DNA of 64,000 nucleotides, taken from assembly GCA_038093975.1 (NCBI GenBank), contig JBBPTG010000004.1, forward strand, positions 248,001-312,000, given 5' to 3'. Within the stretch, counting starts at the first letter, position 1, and every line of letters begins with the position of its first letter. Source of the DNA: Chalciporus piperatus (lineage: Eukaryota > Basidiomycota > Agaricomycetes > Boletales > Boletaceae). Both the position numbers and the translations under genes were made by a program. The notes under the pieces were generated by a model. The model saw only the letters and a program-made list of their open reading frames with translations. It had not been told where the DNA came from and ran no database searches. This document shows, piece after piece, positions 21,233 to 32,332 of this stretch.

Positions 21233-23230
21233 ATGCCCACCAGCGAACTCTCGGACGCTCTTAACCCATACTACGCTCAATCAAGATCCAGATCCTCGCA
21301 TGCAGCAAACTCCAATCAACGATTACTTGTAGCGCAACAACCTACACGGCAACATGCCCCACACCGCAGTGAGCTTGAGCTAGCTATCTCTGAACCGCCT
21401 AGGCCTCTTGCGGCACCACCAACGCCGCCAATGTGAGTTGCAGATAAGGCATATCTTGCGCACATTTGGCTTAGTCCAACCCATCAGCAATAGCCCCGCA
21501 CGTCCTTCCAATAACACGTCTAGCAGTGGGATTCATGCCGTTCAAGGGCTCATGCGCTTTCTGGCCTCCACGAGAGAAGCACAAGAGATAGAGCGCAAGC
21601 GGAGGATAGCTTGGGAAGAAGAACAAGAATTCAAATACAAACATCGCCAAGCGGAAATGGAACGTCGCATGCTGGAGATGCGGCAAGAAATCACTGCACT
21701 CAAAGCGCGTGTGGCATTCGGCATGCCTTCAGCTTCATCTAGTGGTCAGAACAACTCTGATCTGCCACAACCTTCACAGCCAACGTATGCCTCACTCGTC
21801 TCCTCGCCTCAGCAGCCTACTCCCAATACTTCCCCCACTTTATCGCATACCTCAACGCCTGCTATCCTCTCCTCTCCGGCACTGACGTCAGCGGGTCTTT
21901 TAGCGGGACCGTTGACTGATTTTACCCTTGGTTCTGCGGAAGCAACGACCTCCACCTCACATCTCACATCGCCCGTGCTCCCATCTACCCGTTTCATCAA
22001 CGTCGACCCCTCATCCCGTCGAAATGCAACGAAGAAGTCCTTGGCAGGATCAGACACCGACGGGGAGTTCAGCAGCGACGACGACAATTCCCAACCTCAA
22101 TTCCCCTTGCGAAGGAAAAATCATCATGACACCCGTTGTCTCACCATTCAGGTAATTATTTTCTGATTTCCCCTGCCTGTGATGTCGTCCCTCATTGTGG
22201 ATCTCTTGTCAAGCATGCGATGCGTAACCACATTTTGCGCGTTATGATCGTTGAAACCGACAAAGAGCTACCTGAGAGTCACGTAGAAGGCACTCCTTTG
22301 GACCCGGATGAGCCTGTTCGATTCGTATGGGATAAGACGCCCAAGCAGTCCGTTCATAACGGACGCATGAAGGAGCGTGTGCTCAAAGATCTCAAAACGA
22401 ACCGGAAACTGTATAAGCACGTCCCGGACAAAGACTTTGGGAAGAAGCCATTAGATTCGGTGTTTGATCAGGCATTCGTCACCCTTCGGCAGAAATTCAA
22501 GGCTCAGAGAGATGGTCCTGCTGCCCATAGCCACAAACAACGCGAGGATATCAAGGCTCAACGCGCGCGGCGACTAAGTCGACGTAAAATTGTATGTCTT
22601 GGGTTGATACATGCTTGTTGTGATCATTCACCCATTATAAAGAAACTCGGTAACCGCTCAGAGGCACGAAATAAAATCGAGGCGTTCGAGCATGTCGCCT
22701 TCGACGGCGCCCTACAGGTAGAATGTATGTCCTCGGAGGAGTCCGAGGTCGAAGAAGACTCCGTCACTGGTCTACGATCTACATTCTTACGAATACGAGG
22801 CTTTTCATGGCGCAGTCTCCGCTTGCAGCACTTCTTTGATACCCTGGATGAAGAAGACAAGATAACTAGCACCCAGCGCCCTCGGCGAGGTGTTGGCCGC
22901 AAGGAACGTCTCCGTGGTCCCCCAAAAGAGGGCTTGCTCCTACCTCCCAAAGGTGTCGCTAGCTGGATGATCAGCAAGCGGTGGATGCGTACGATGCAAA
23001 CATCCCACGCCGAGGTCCTCGGTATGCTCAAGGACGTCGTCGTGGATTCCGTTGGTTTCGACTGGAGCCAGTTCCATGTTCTTGGGGAGGAGAGCGAGGA
23101 TGAAGCTTGGCTTGAGATGGGTCATCACGTACCACAAACCACCTTGCATTACGGCCTCCCGGCTGACGGGACCTCGACGCCTGCCATTGGCAGCTCTTCT
23201 CTCCACAACGCCCTCGCTCATGCAACGTGA
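21233..23230 (+). CDS. Unrecognised coiled-coil protein with basic and acidic C-terminal blocks
   Basis: The ATG at 21233 is the first good start (MPTSELSDALNPYYAQS). Exon 1 ends at a GTGAGT near 21432. Exon 2 encodes a strongly charged coiled coil (EAQEIERKRRIAWEEEQEFK, ERRMLEMRQEITALKARVAF), then a Ser/Thr/Pro linker. Later exons carry conserved-looking blocks: SVFDQAFVTLRQKFKAQRDG, an Arg-rich QRARRLSRRKI, an acidic MSSEESEVEEDS, GFSWRSLRLQHFFDTLDEED, and a C-terminal aromatic part (SVGFDWSQFHVLGEESEDE). About 580 residues. The order of basic helix, acidic MSSEES patch and WRS-LDE motif reminds me of lineage-specific, often multicopy agaricomycete proteins of unknown role; that is recollection, not a match I can show. 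Possibly nuclear, given the basic/acidic blocks. Confidence 0.6.
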
Positions 23231-24919
23231 AGCCACTTGTATTCATCATGCCCTAGCAATGACTCCCCAACCTCATCATTTCGTCTTCTTGCGCCGTGCT
23301 ATTCACCTCTAGCCTTCGGGAATACTTGGCGACTGTTTGTACCTGCTTCTTTTACTTGGAATATTCAATGGAATCGTGGATCGCTCGGATTCCGAAATGG
23401 AGGTTGAGCAGGTGAGCGAAGGCTTTTCCCCTTTCTGATATATTAAGCTAAGCTCGACTTGTGTAAGATATCAACACGTACATTCCTAAATTTTACGCTC
23501 TCTGGGGTCACCTGAGCTGAGATTCGCGCCAAGCAACTGAATGGCGTAAAGGATGGGGGAGCTCGGAACAGCTCCCATTGACCTGGTTCCCCGCGGTGAA
23601 ACATCCCGGATGAAACACATGTTACACCAAGTATTTCCTCGGGAAATGAAGGGTCCACAATAATTTGCTTTCGCCGAGTGTCAACAGGTGTCAACGACCC
23701 GATTGCCATGTCATTGAATGTGATGGTCTGTCATCTGACTCTTCTGAACGGAACTGTTGGCCCCGACTCACATTATAATCGGTGTTGTGCGTGACGCCCG
23801 TATTGATTTATGAACCCTGAACGTGTGTGCCCACACTGTTGGTAGCTATTGGAGACCATCAGGTTGGGTTGCTAGCGCCCCTGCTCGGTAATTCCTCTAC
23901 CAACGTATCTGCAACAGTGCAACCACATGACAATCGTGCCTGACTGGCTGTAAGTGTTTACCGACGAGGGGCAGGAGCTGCAGGAGGGCCAGGGCTGAGT
24001 ACTGAGTGGAGTTTGTGCCTACCCACTGCCTACCCCTGCTTTCTCGCGTACCGGAGGTAACGGGAATCATGAGTTCGGTGCTTGCCTGAGAAGTACAAGT
24101 GACGAGTGATGGTCCTAAATCTAAATACTGATCATGACAGCTATGCGTCGTGTTTGTACAGTCGACGGAAGGCCACGTAGACTGAGTTTCTTCAGCCCCG
24201 CAAGATGGCGTGAAGAGCAAGGATGGGCGACAACGTTCCTATGCTAGCACCAGGCCCGTCGGTAGCTCCAAATGCTTGGCAAATTCCTCCTGTCGACGAG
24301 TACTCGTCATCCGCGCCGAGTTCAAGCTTACACGAAGGAACAGCTCATTTGACTCCTAGGTCTGGCGAGAGCAGGCTAGTACCGCTCTTGGTATGTTTGT
24401 CATCAGCATTGCAGAGCGGAGAGCGAGTGGACAGACCAAACCTAAATCGAATGCATGCTAGTGCTGGTTATGCGGACGTAGTACCCGCTGTTCACGGATG
24501 GGCCTTGCTAACAGCAACCCGCTCTTCCAGCGCAACGCCGCAACCACAGCCGCCAAGAGGCTGTATCCTACCAGCCTTGAGGAATTGAGGAGCCACAGGC
24601 TGTTGGCCGTATGCACGAAATCGTATAACATGAGCATATAGCCTTCAAGAGTAGACCTTCAAAACCATTCTGCTATCGAGCAAGTGGAGGTTTGTTTCAA
24701 ACCAAGAGTCACCCGGACAGGGGGTTCAATGCAGTGATGTCTAATCTTCCCACGATGTTAGTATTGGCCCGACCAGCGTGTCATGGCTCCTCCTACCTTG
24801 CCAGTTCTACCATGTTTACTCTGCAGAACTTTTGAATTCTTCTCGACCTATCTAACGCTAATATTCTCTCATTCGCCATACCATCCCGTCGTTTCATATC
24901 CAAGCTTTTTTGAATACAG
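23231..24919. other. 1.7-kb region without a supported gene
   Basis: Only small, domain-free open frames occur: minus 23443-23709 (88 codons), minus 23897-24220 (Cys-containing, no clear ATG) and plus 24223-24588 (121 codons, Ser/Pro-rich, GTATGT donor inside). None has a convincing exon chain. The promoter of Efr3 must lie at the right end. This is the largest gap in the window and could harbour a decayed gene or a non-coding transcript. Confidence 0.5.
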
Positions 24920-27900
24920 ATGCACCTCTTCACCCCCAATCACGTGTCGCTCATTGCGGCCTGCTACCCTCCTTCCTCTGCTCTGCCGACTGCAGGACCC
25001 GAGTATCGTCCTAATGCTCAAGAACTCTCTCGGCTCACTTACTACGCGACTAACCGTCCAGGAAAGATTAACAAAGTGGGAGCCGAGTTGGAAAAGCACA
25101 CAAGAACTGAGTGCGCTAAAGTAGTCGCCGGAAATCCACGTGCACGAGCGTGAGTGTCCATGCAATCAAGATGGTCGCATCTATGATGGCTCACGGGGTA
25201 TGTAGATCCCTCCTCATCACTCTTGCGATTTTGCGGGCGTTGGCCATCGAATGTCGCCGCGACATCTCCCTACTTTCACCCTCTTTGCTCTCCTGCATCA
25301 AAACCACATTAAATCTGGTCCCTTCAGACCTAGAGATTCGTGCGCGAGCTGCAAGTGTGGTACGTAATCATCTGCACGTCATACCGCAAAGGTCTAATTA
25401 TTTACAGTTTACTGCGTGGTGCACCTACACCGACGGCCATGCTATTGGTGTGGATGCGGACTTAACCCAGAATTACCTGGCCGTTCTAAGTCACTTTGCA
25501 AAGCAATGCACTATGGAGGTCAAGTCCGTTGATTATGAGTTGAGAAATAGGTAATCCCTCTCCTCTCAGTTTTTGCTTCCATATTCACATTGATGTCCAG
25601 AACGCGTCTTGTTGGCCTTGCTGCGATATCGGGTGTCGTGAACTCAGAAGCGTTATATATCTCTTCTACCCAGTTCAAGCCACAGGTATCGCGAATCATG
25701 AGTGCACTGTTATTCCACATCATACAGGCTGATCCAAAGATGCTCGAGGAATGGTACGCCTTCTCAGTATGTCTGTTTACCAGGCATTCACCCGATCCCG
25801 TTTCTAGTACCCTGGCGATGAAGGAGAACACGACTTCCGTTTATCTGGTGGAATTCCGCGCCCGGTCCCCTGATGAACGGAGGGCAGCATCGATCCATAT
25901 TCATATTGATGGAGAATCCGGTCCGTCATCCGCGGACGTCCTGACTGCATCACTCCATGCATTCTCCCTTCTCCTGCGGCATTCGAATGCTGCACAGATC
26001 GCTTTTATATTACATGCAGCGTGTGAGAGCATGGACGAACAGCAGCTCTGGGGCAACGCAGACCAATGCCGCTGGTTTGCTCGGAAAACATGCGAGTGGA
26101 CGCAGTATCAATACAGATATGCAGTTCCATCGCGGCTGATCGAGCGACTCCTCGAAACTCAGGATACGCCGGTCTCTACTCATCAGCAAAGGACCTTGAC
26201 GATGATGCTCACTACCGTCTTCACCTCACCAATACCTTTGGTCAATCTCTCGACTTCGGACATCGTATCCAACCTCATCACGCTGGTCCTTCGCAGAGTA
26301 TCGGTTAACCCCGATGACGCTCTACTTCCACTAATAGTGGAGACCATAGGGTCACTCGGAATTCACGTCTACTATTCTGACCAGATTCAGGATCTCGCTT
26401 CCGAACTCATCAGTCGCCTTGTTTCAGTTGAAATTTACGGTGCACCCTTCCAAGATGCAGATGACTTCAGCAAACGGCGGTCACAAGCGATCAGGTGCTT
26501 GTTAGCGGGTCTCTTAGGCCTCATGCTGGCTGCAGACACGGCGAGGAAGGAGGAAAACCGCAAAAGCATGCTGTCTCCTGAACCTTCATCCTTATTCAGC
26601 AGCGACATTCCGTCACCCAGTCCTTCAGCTCACCCTCCTCAGCGAAGGAGAGTGTCTGGGGACATATGGTACGAGACGCTTAACCTTCTCTGCGATGGTG
26701 ACTACTCTGTGAGAAGTGACTATGTCCACACATTTGTCACATACCTTCGCCAAGAATTCCCAATGCGCAAAGGTCGTCCGGGCGACATCCGACGTTCAAA
26801 TCAATTAACGGAGGCAAGCCCTTCTGTCCAGGCGAACACTATCAGCGTCCTACTCTTTGGCGATTCTGGCACGCGATCCTTGCACGCTACTCATGCTTAT
26901 CTATTCATGCTTGCCACCTCTTCGTCGTTTGGGCCAATCGCCGATCTTTCCCCCTCTCCATCGTATTCATTAAACGGTGACCTCGCATCCTTGGGCATCA
27001 CTTCCACGGCCCCGAGCACCGATGTGCCCCGGCAAAGCCTGGACAATTCCGAACTGCAGTCTTCTCGCCCCTCTTCCTCTCGTCGTTCAGCATGCCCCGT
27101 CACACGATCGCGAAAAGCTTCCAACGCCCAGAGATTACTGGATTGTACTCCTGAGAAGGTTTCATCTTCGAGTCTGGCCTCATTATCGGATCATGCACTC
27201 ATTCTCCATCTTCTCACCGCCATACACGAGGAAGTTCCTGTTCGCGGACTTTTAACCGGGATTCCCATGTTGCTCTCTTTAGACGTGGCTGCTCAAATTG
27301 AAGATGGGGCAGATATATCTAGTCGGCAACGAGGCAGAGCTTTACAGGAAGTTCTGTCCCGAGTGTGGCTTGTTGTCGGCCAAGTATGGGAGTGCAAGGA
27401 ATTGATAAACCTCGCACAAAGCGTAAGGTGTATCAATATCCCTATATGAGTGTTACTCATGTCAAATATAGGCTTTAGCTTCGTTGAATAACGGCTCTGC
27501 TCTCCCTCAAGTTGCTCCATTTACAGCCGGCGTTTTGCGTCCTCCAGAAGAACAGGTCATGTTTCCCCAAGTTACGGAAGAAGAAATGGAATCTCGGTGG
27601 TCACATGTGAACGCTCAAGAAGCACTTTCGTTGATCGTTTCTTCCAAAACTGTACAGGAGGCGACCGGCTTGGATCGGCAATGCCTGTTGCGTAGGTTGA
27701 CTGCGCAATGGTCCGTACAAGCTGCCCTAAAGGATTGTAAGTTCGGGCATTCCCCCACATATTCATGAATGAGCTTATGCCGTATTAGCCCTCGAACGCC
27801 CTAACCAAAATCGCCCTCTGGCGGAGAATGGAACACCGTTACTTAGGTTGTCACCTGCACTGATGGCCATTGAGAACCTGTCCCTTCAAAGTTTGACCAG

Positions 27901-28201
27901 ATCTGTACGAGGGGTAGGTGTCACGGATCTAAGGGAAGCTTTGGAAGGTCGTGCCGGAGCTTCCAATCCCACCCTCGTTCGTCGGCCCTCGGTGTCAACT
28001 ATTGATCACCCGATGTCCTTGGATATACACACACCCCGTCTGGCTCAACTGAAGCCGAAGCCTAGACCGAAGAGGCGAGCAGTGACAACTGGAACGGGGG
28101 AAGTGCGGGATGTCTTGAATAAACTTGGAATTGGGAAACCCAATGGCACCAATCTGTTAAAAGCCTCCTTCCCTTCCTTGCAAAAGTCCGATCACAGGTG
28201 A
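24920..28201 (+). CDS. efr3: Efr3, plasma-membrane scaffold for the PI4-kinase Stt4/PI4KA complex
   Basis: Armadillo/HEAT-repeat protein that anchors PI4-kinase with Ypp1/TTC7 at the plasma membrane to make PI4P. The start MHLFTPNHVSLIAACYPP resembles other Efr3 N-termini, whose Cys residues are palmitoylated in animals. The conserved first helices follow (ELSRLTYYATNRPGKINKVG, then RTECAKVVAGNPRARA). The first intron, about 56 nt, must be spliced to continue into SLLITLAILRALAIECRRD; unspliced, a stop follows at once. The middle is helical (residues about 150-500), with Ser/Pro-rich stretches later. C-terminus: GEVRDVLNKLGIGK then KASFPSLQKS before TGA. About 1,000 residues and six introns. 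Confidence 0.88.
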
Positions 28202-28514
28202 ATTTCGTAGTGCTCGATATATCCCAGATGGCTCACTGATGGTCTACTTCCGAAAAAGCACGAAGTCAACTGCATCCTAGCCCCCCTTGATCGATTTTCC
28301 TCCGTGCGTCTTCAGTGGTTTTTCAAGTTTTTTATGCGGTAGTGCACCGTCCACTCTTTCCTCCTGCTCCCGTAAACGTCTATTTAGCCATCTACTATCT
28401 CATAGTCAGAAGTATCCTTCGTTAGATTATTTATCCGCAGTTCGGACGTCATTATCAATCCCAAGAACACAAAGAACAATAGCATCATTTATCGCTGTCT
28501 CCTTTTACCTGCAG
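28202..28514. other. Convergent intergenic region, Efr3 / Vps52
   Basis: 313 bp between two 3' ends. It is pyrimidine-rich on the plus strand (many CTTTCC/TTTCC runs). No gene is supported. Confidence 0.5.
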
Positions 28515-30845
28515 CTATGATAGTTCTTCGAGCCGCCTCCTCCTTCTCTGTCCAGAAACTGAGTTCCCCTTGAGCTTTGGGATGTGAAGTAAGACGTGTC
28601 CCTTGCTAAAGTACCTGGTGAAAATACTGCGCATCAAAACTGCGAAGGAACGTACTATTAGACCTTGCAGAAGGACTTCATAGATGGAAGACTGTTTGGT
28701 GGCCTTTGCAACAGGATCCGTGATCTGCTCCGTGTGTCGAAGAATGAGTTTGTTCAACTCCTGTTGAAGCCGCGAAAGACTGTTGCAGTTGTCAACCAAA
28801 ATCACGCAACCTCTTTGTATCAGACACTCACTTGCTGAAAATCATGGTCTCTTCACTCTGTTCCGTCAGCAAGACGAAGGATTGGAACATGACAATATAA
28901 CGTCTGCATATCTACGGGGTGATCTGTAAGTCACGGACCACAAAAGAAATTTCACGAACTTACGTTCACTACTAGAGCATCCGTCGTCGCGACCGCCTTG
29001 CTGAAGTAACCGCTCGGTCGTTCCGACAATTTCTTGACTGAATCGCAGTGTTCTGAAATGACCTTTTGGAACACGGGCCAAAGCTGCAAGCGCATGCTGA
29101 AAAAGAAGGATTCAAGAGGTGAACATTGGCGCTCCTGGACCTCGGCAGTCACAGCTTCTGTCAGTCGGACCATGGTTAAAAGGGGTGTTGGCGGCGGCGG
29201 AGGTTCGATTATAGAAGCCAAAAACGTCTGAAAACAATGAAAGAAAAAAACCGTTTGTCAACCAGGCTACTCTGTGTTCGATCGGACGTGACTTGCCTTC
29301 GTATAATCCAACACAGGGTCAAATATCTTTTTCCAAATGTTGCTGAGCTCCGTTCGTTCGGCCTTGTCCATTGTGGCTAGACGACTAACTCCTTCAGGTC
29401 CAACAACACCAGGACTTGGCATGGGTGTCCGTTCGGATTCCTCCAAGGAGTTCCTCTCGTCGGGAGTAGTGTGGTCTCGGGATAGTAGCATAGCTGAAAG
29501 TTGTCCCGTTTCCGGCTCCTTAGCGGAGGGCGGAGGCGCAAGAGGCTCAACGGAGAAGAACGATGTAACGAACGAATATTCTGCTGTTGCATTATCCATC
29601 AGAACCAAAAGGAGGGATCTCAGGATGGCTTCAAGGGGCTCTTTCTTGTAATGGCGCTGAGTTTGTTAACCAAGTTTAGAACTAGTGGGCTCACATGGGC
29701 TTTGTCGTCTGCTTGGTACGCAAGCACAACGGGTGATCCTTCTAATTTTGCATAGTTTAAACGCTCCTGGTCTATGCGCATGCCATCGTCCCCTCCTGCC
29801 ATCGTTGCGATACTTTCGAACTTCTCAGTAACCCTGGCCTGACGACCTTCGATTGAGAGAAGTAGACTAGTGAAAATGAGAACTCACTCTCAGCCAGCCA
29901 AGGCTCCGAATATACCGTCGAAATGAAGTCTCATAGTATGTGCGAGCGGCGATGATGTACGATTCCTGTATTTCCTTGGCTACAGGTTCAGCTTGTCGTT
30001 TCAAGAAGCCGAATAGCGCTCGATATTTAAGGAACCCAGCAGACTGCAGAACTTGCATGTTGGTCGTCACGCTGTTCTTTACCGGTTGTAATAGTGCAAG
30101 GAAAAATGCGCGAAGTTTCGTCGCGGCCTTAGGGACCTGTGTGGGTAGGTGTTTAAGGATGCGAGGGAGAAGGACGCACGACTATGCGGAGTCCCTCGAC
30201 TACATCGGCGAGGTCTCTCACAGCCTTGACGCGTGAGCGTGTATGTAGGATGTCGAGTCTCCGCTCGAAGTCAGCTATTGCGGGTATCCATGCTTCCCCG
30301 ACCTCGGTGTCGAGAACTGTCGTAGCCAGTGATGGTGGGATGGTCAAGTCGGATACGAGACTCGATAATGGTTTCTCAATTCTCTGTATTTAGGATGTGT
30401 TCAATTACATCTCAAAGAGAATAGTATGGCCACCAACCCGACGGCTCTTGAGCCTGTTGTCGATGTCGTTGCTGCGCTCTTGAAGTTCGGATATTTGCCC
30501 GGATACAGACGACAAGTCCTTCTGGAACGTGGATAGGAAAGATTCTAAAGAATCCAGGAGATTGACACTTGTCTATATGTTGCTCAGGCACACGAGCACG
30601 CTCGGGGGAAGATGGCGCGCACCTGAACTTGATCATGAAACTCGATGAATTCGTTGGCACGAGAACGGACTTGAGCAGAACGTCAGGAGCAGTCGAGAGC
30701 CTTGCTGGAAGGCTGCTCACAAGTGAGTTCAGGCACATTTCCGTGGTGCTCAATGTGTTCAGGGCGGTGAGCATTGTATCCTGGTCAGTAGTGAGCAAAG
30801 AGTTCTTTGCCAAATGTAAGAGCATTGACCATTTGGTGATGCCAT
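28515..30845 (-). CDS. vps52: Vps52, GARP/EARP tethering-complex subunit
   Basis: Subunit of the Golgi-associated retrograde protein complex that tethers endosome-derived vesicles at the trans-Golgi network. The N-terminal coiled coil is clear across spliced exons: RANEFIEFHDQVQ, LLDSLESFLSTFQKDLSSVS, GQISELQERSNDIDNRLKSR. The family hallmark follows near 30060-29890: LQSAGFLKYRALFGFLKRQA then SYIIAARTYYETSFRRYIRS. The C-terminal helical part includes CSPLESFFFSMRLQLWPVFQ and FEQQ-type repeats, ending RRRRLEELS. The start MASPNGYNAHRP at 30845 depends on a GTCAAT donor, which is weak, so the first exon is uncertain. About 620-650 residues, ten or so introns. Confidence 0.9.
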
Positions 30846-31094
30846 TGAGATTTCTGCAGTGTTGGATCTATGGCGAATTCACGGTGGAGAGTCAGCTTAC
30901 CGTCAGCCTAGTACGTACAGTCACTGTTAGCAGTCTAATGTGGCAGTGCACATTGACCTTGAATCCGAGTCCGATTCAGGATTATACCCCCTTTCGCCAT
31001 GGATGGGTAAGTAACAACTCATTCGCTCGAAAACGCATTCTGATTCAGTCCACTAGCGATTCGATATCGGGCGGTCCTGACTCGGCACACGACC

Positions 31095-32162
31095 ATGGTG
31101 GCTGACTTTGCATCGGACAAGCCTGCCAAGAAAAACTTTGTGTTTTGGCAGTGGTTCACGAATCCATCTCTGGAGACCACTGCGTTCCAAAGCATGGGCC
31201 TTAGTTTCAGGACCGCTCGCAAGCTATGGATGGGTAAGTCCACCCGACCCTACTTGATCCTCGAAACTCCCGAGTCATTCTTCCAGGTGTGATTGCAGTA
31301 CTGTCCCTCGTTTGCATCTCCCTTGCTGCGCTACTCTGGGTCAATGGCTACAGCAAGTCGAACAACTTTGGCGCCCTCATAGCCATCCCTTGTTTCGCAT
31401 TCATCGGCGCTGTCTGGACGTGAGTTTGACTCGTTCACCTGACGCTCCATAGTATCCCTCATCCGTTACCTCGCCTTAAGGATACTGAAGAAGAGATTCT
31501 TTTCCCCACAACTCGTCTGCGTCGAAGCAACATGGGTCTTCGCGCTTCTTCCCTTCCAGATATGCAAGTAGATTGGCCGCCCCCAGTACGTTTCTAATCG
31601 TTTGTTGCAGTGCTCGGTCTTTTTGCGTTCGAGTCCGAGACCGCCCTTCACACCCACTTTACCGCTGTTTATGAGGCTCTGGTTGCGCTGGTCTGGATGA
31701 ACGTTGTGCTAGGTACGCAAGTCGATCTGTTAGCTGTGTTCTGCTGAGCGACCTTCCGAAGTCTTCGTCTATGCTGCGGGGATCATCTTGTTGGGAATTC
31801 TCACGCAACTCTCATTCGATCAGAACGTCTGGGCCCGCGATATCGACTCGAGTCCATCGCCGTTTCCGTTCCCAATCCTCATTGTGCACGCTTTCCCCTG
31901 GACGGCCAGATATTTTGACGGAACCGGTGCCGAATCTGAGGCTCTCCAAGCGGCATCGACAGGGTACTGCCTCCCAGGATGCACTTGCTGCCCTAAACCA
32001 ACCGACGGGTCCGATCTGGAGAGTCAAGATGGAGCAGGTGGACAGACGATTGCAAGCACAAACTCCGTGGGCGGTTCGCGATCGACCATTCCAATACTCG
32101 TGCCGACTGCGATGGATAGACGGAACATCATCCATGTCACGCTCACTCATTTGTCTCGGTGA
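31095..32162 (+). CDS. Small four-helix membrane protein of unknown function
   Basis: The ATG at 31095 starts MVADFASDKPAKKNFVFWQW. Short exons encode four hydrophobic segments: VIAVLSLVCISLAALLWV, FGALIAIPCFAFIGAVWT, CVEATWVFALLPFQIVLGLF and AVYEALVALVWMNVVLVFVY, then a fifth weaker one (GIILLGILTQLS). The layout recalls MARVEL-type fungal membrane proteins of about 200-250 residues, though no signature clinches it. The 3' end is ambiguous: the frame after 31800 continues to a stop at 32160-32162, but another frame ending at 32199 (SQDALAALNQPTGPIWRVKM) looks more protein-like and would need one more intron. Divergent from Vps52. Confidence 0.65.
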
Positions 32163-32332
32163 ATGTTATAATGCTCTGTGGTTCTATATAATTTGTTGAA
32201 CGATTGTCGTGAGCGATACGAGAGCATGACAGCAAGTAAGCACCAGAATGAAAGGTAGTAAAAAGTAGGATCTCCGGGATTCCAGTAAAAAGAAAGGGTG
32301 ATATAAAGGAAAAAAGCAGGTCCCTGACGATA

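Noticed and set aside
24223..24588. 121-codon plus-strand frame starting MGDNVPMLAPG
   Set aside because: Ser/Pro-rich, no domain, no credible downstream exon; not enough to call a gene, so it is mentioned only in the gap entry.
21100..24900. Possible transposon around the 21233 gene
   Set aside because: I could not see terminal inverted repeats, target-site duplications or a transposase; kept only as a question in the findings.
30569..31105. 178-codon open frame on the plus strand
   Set aside because: Antisense to the first exons of vps52 and without any domain; the vps52 coiled coil on the other strand is clear.
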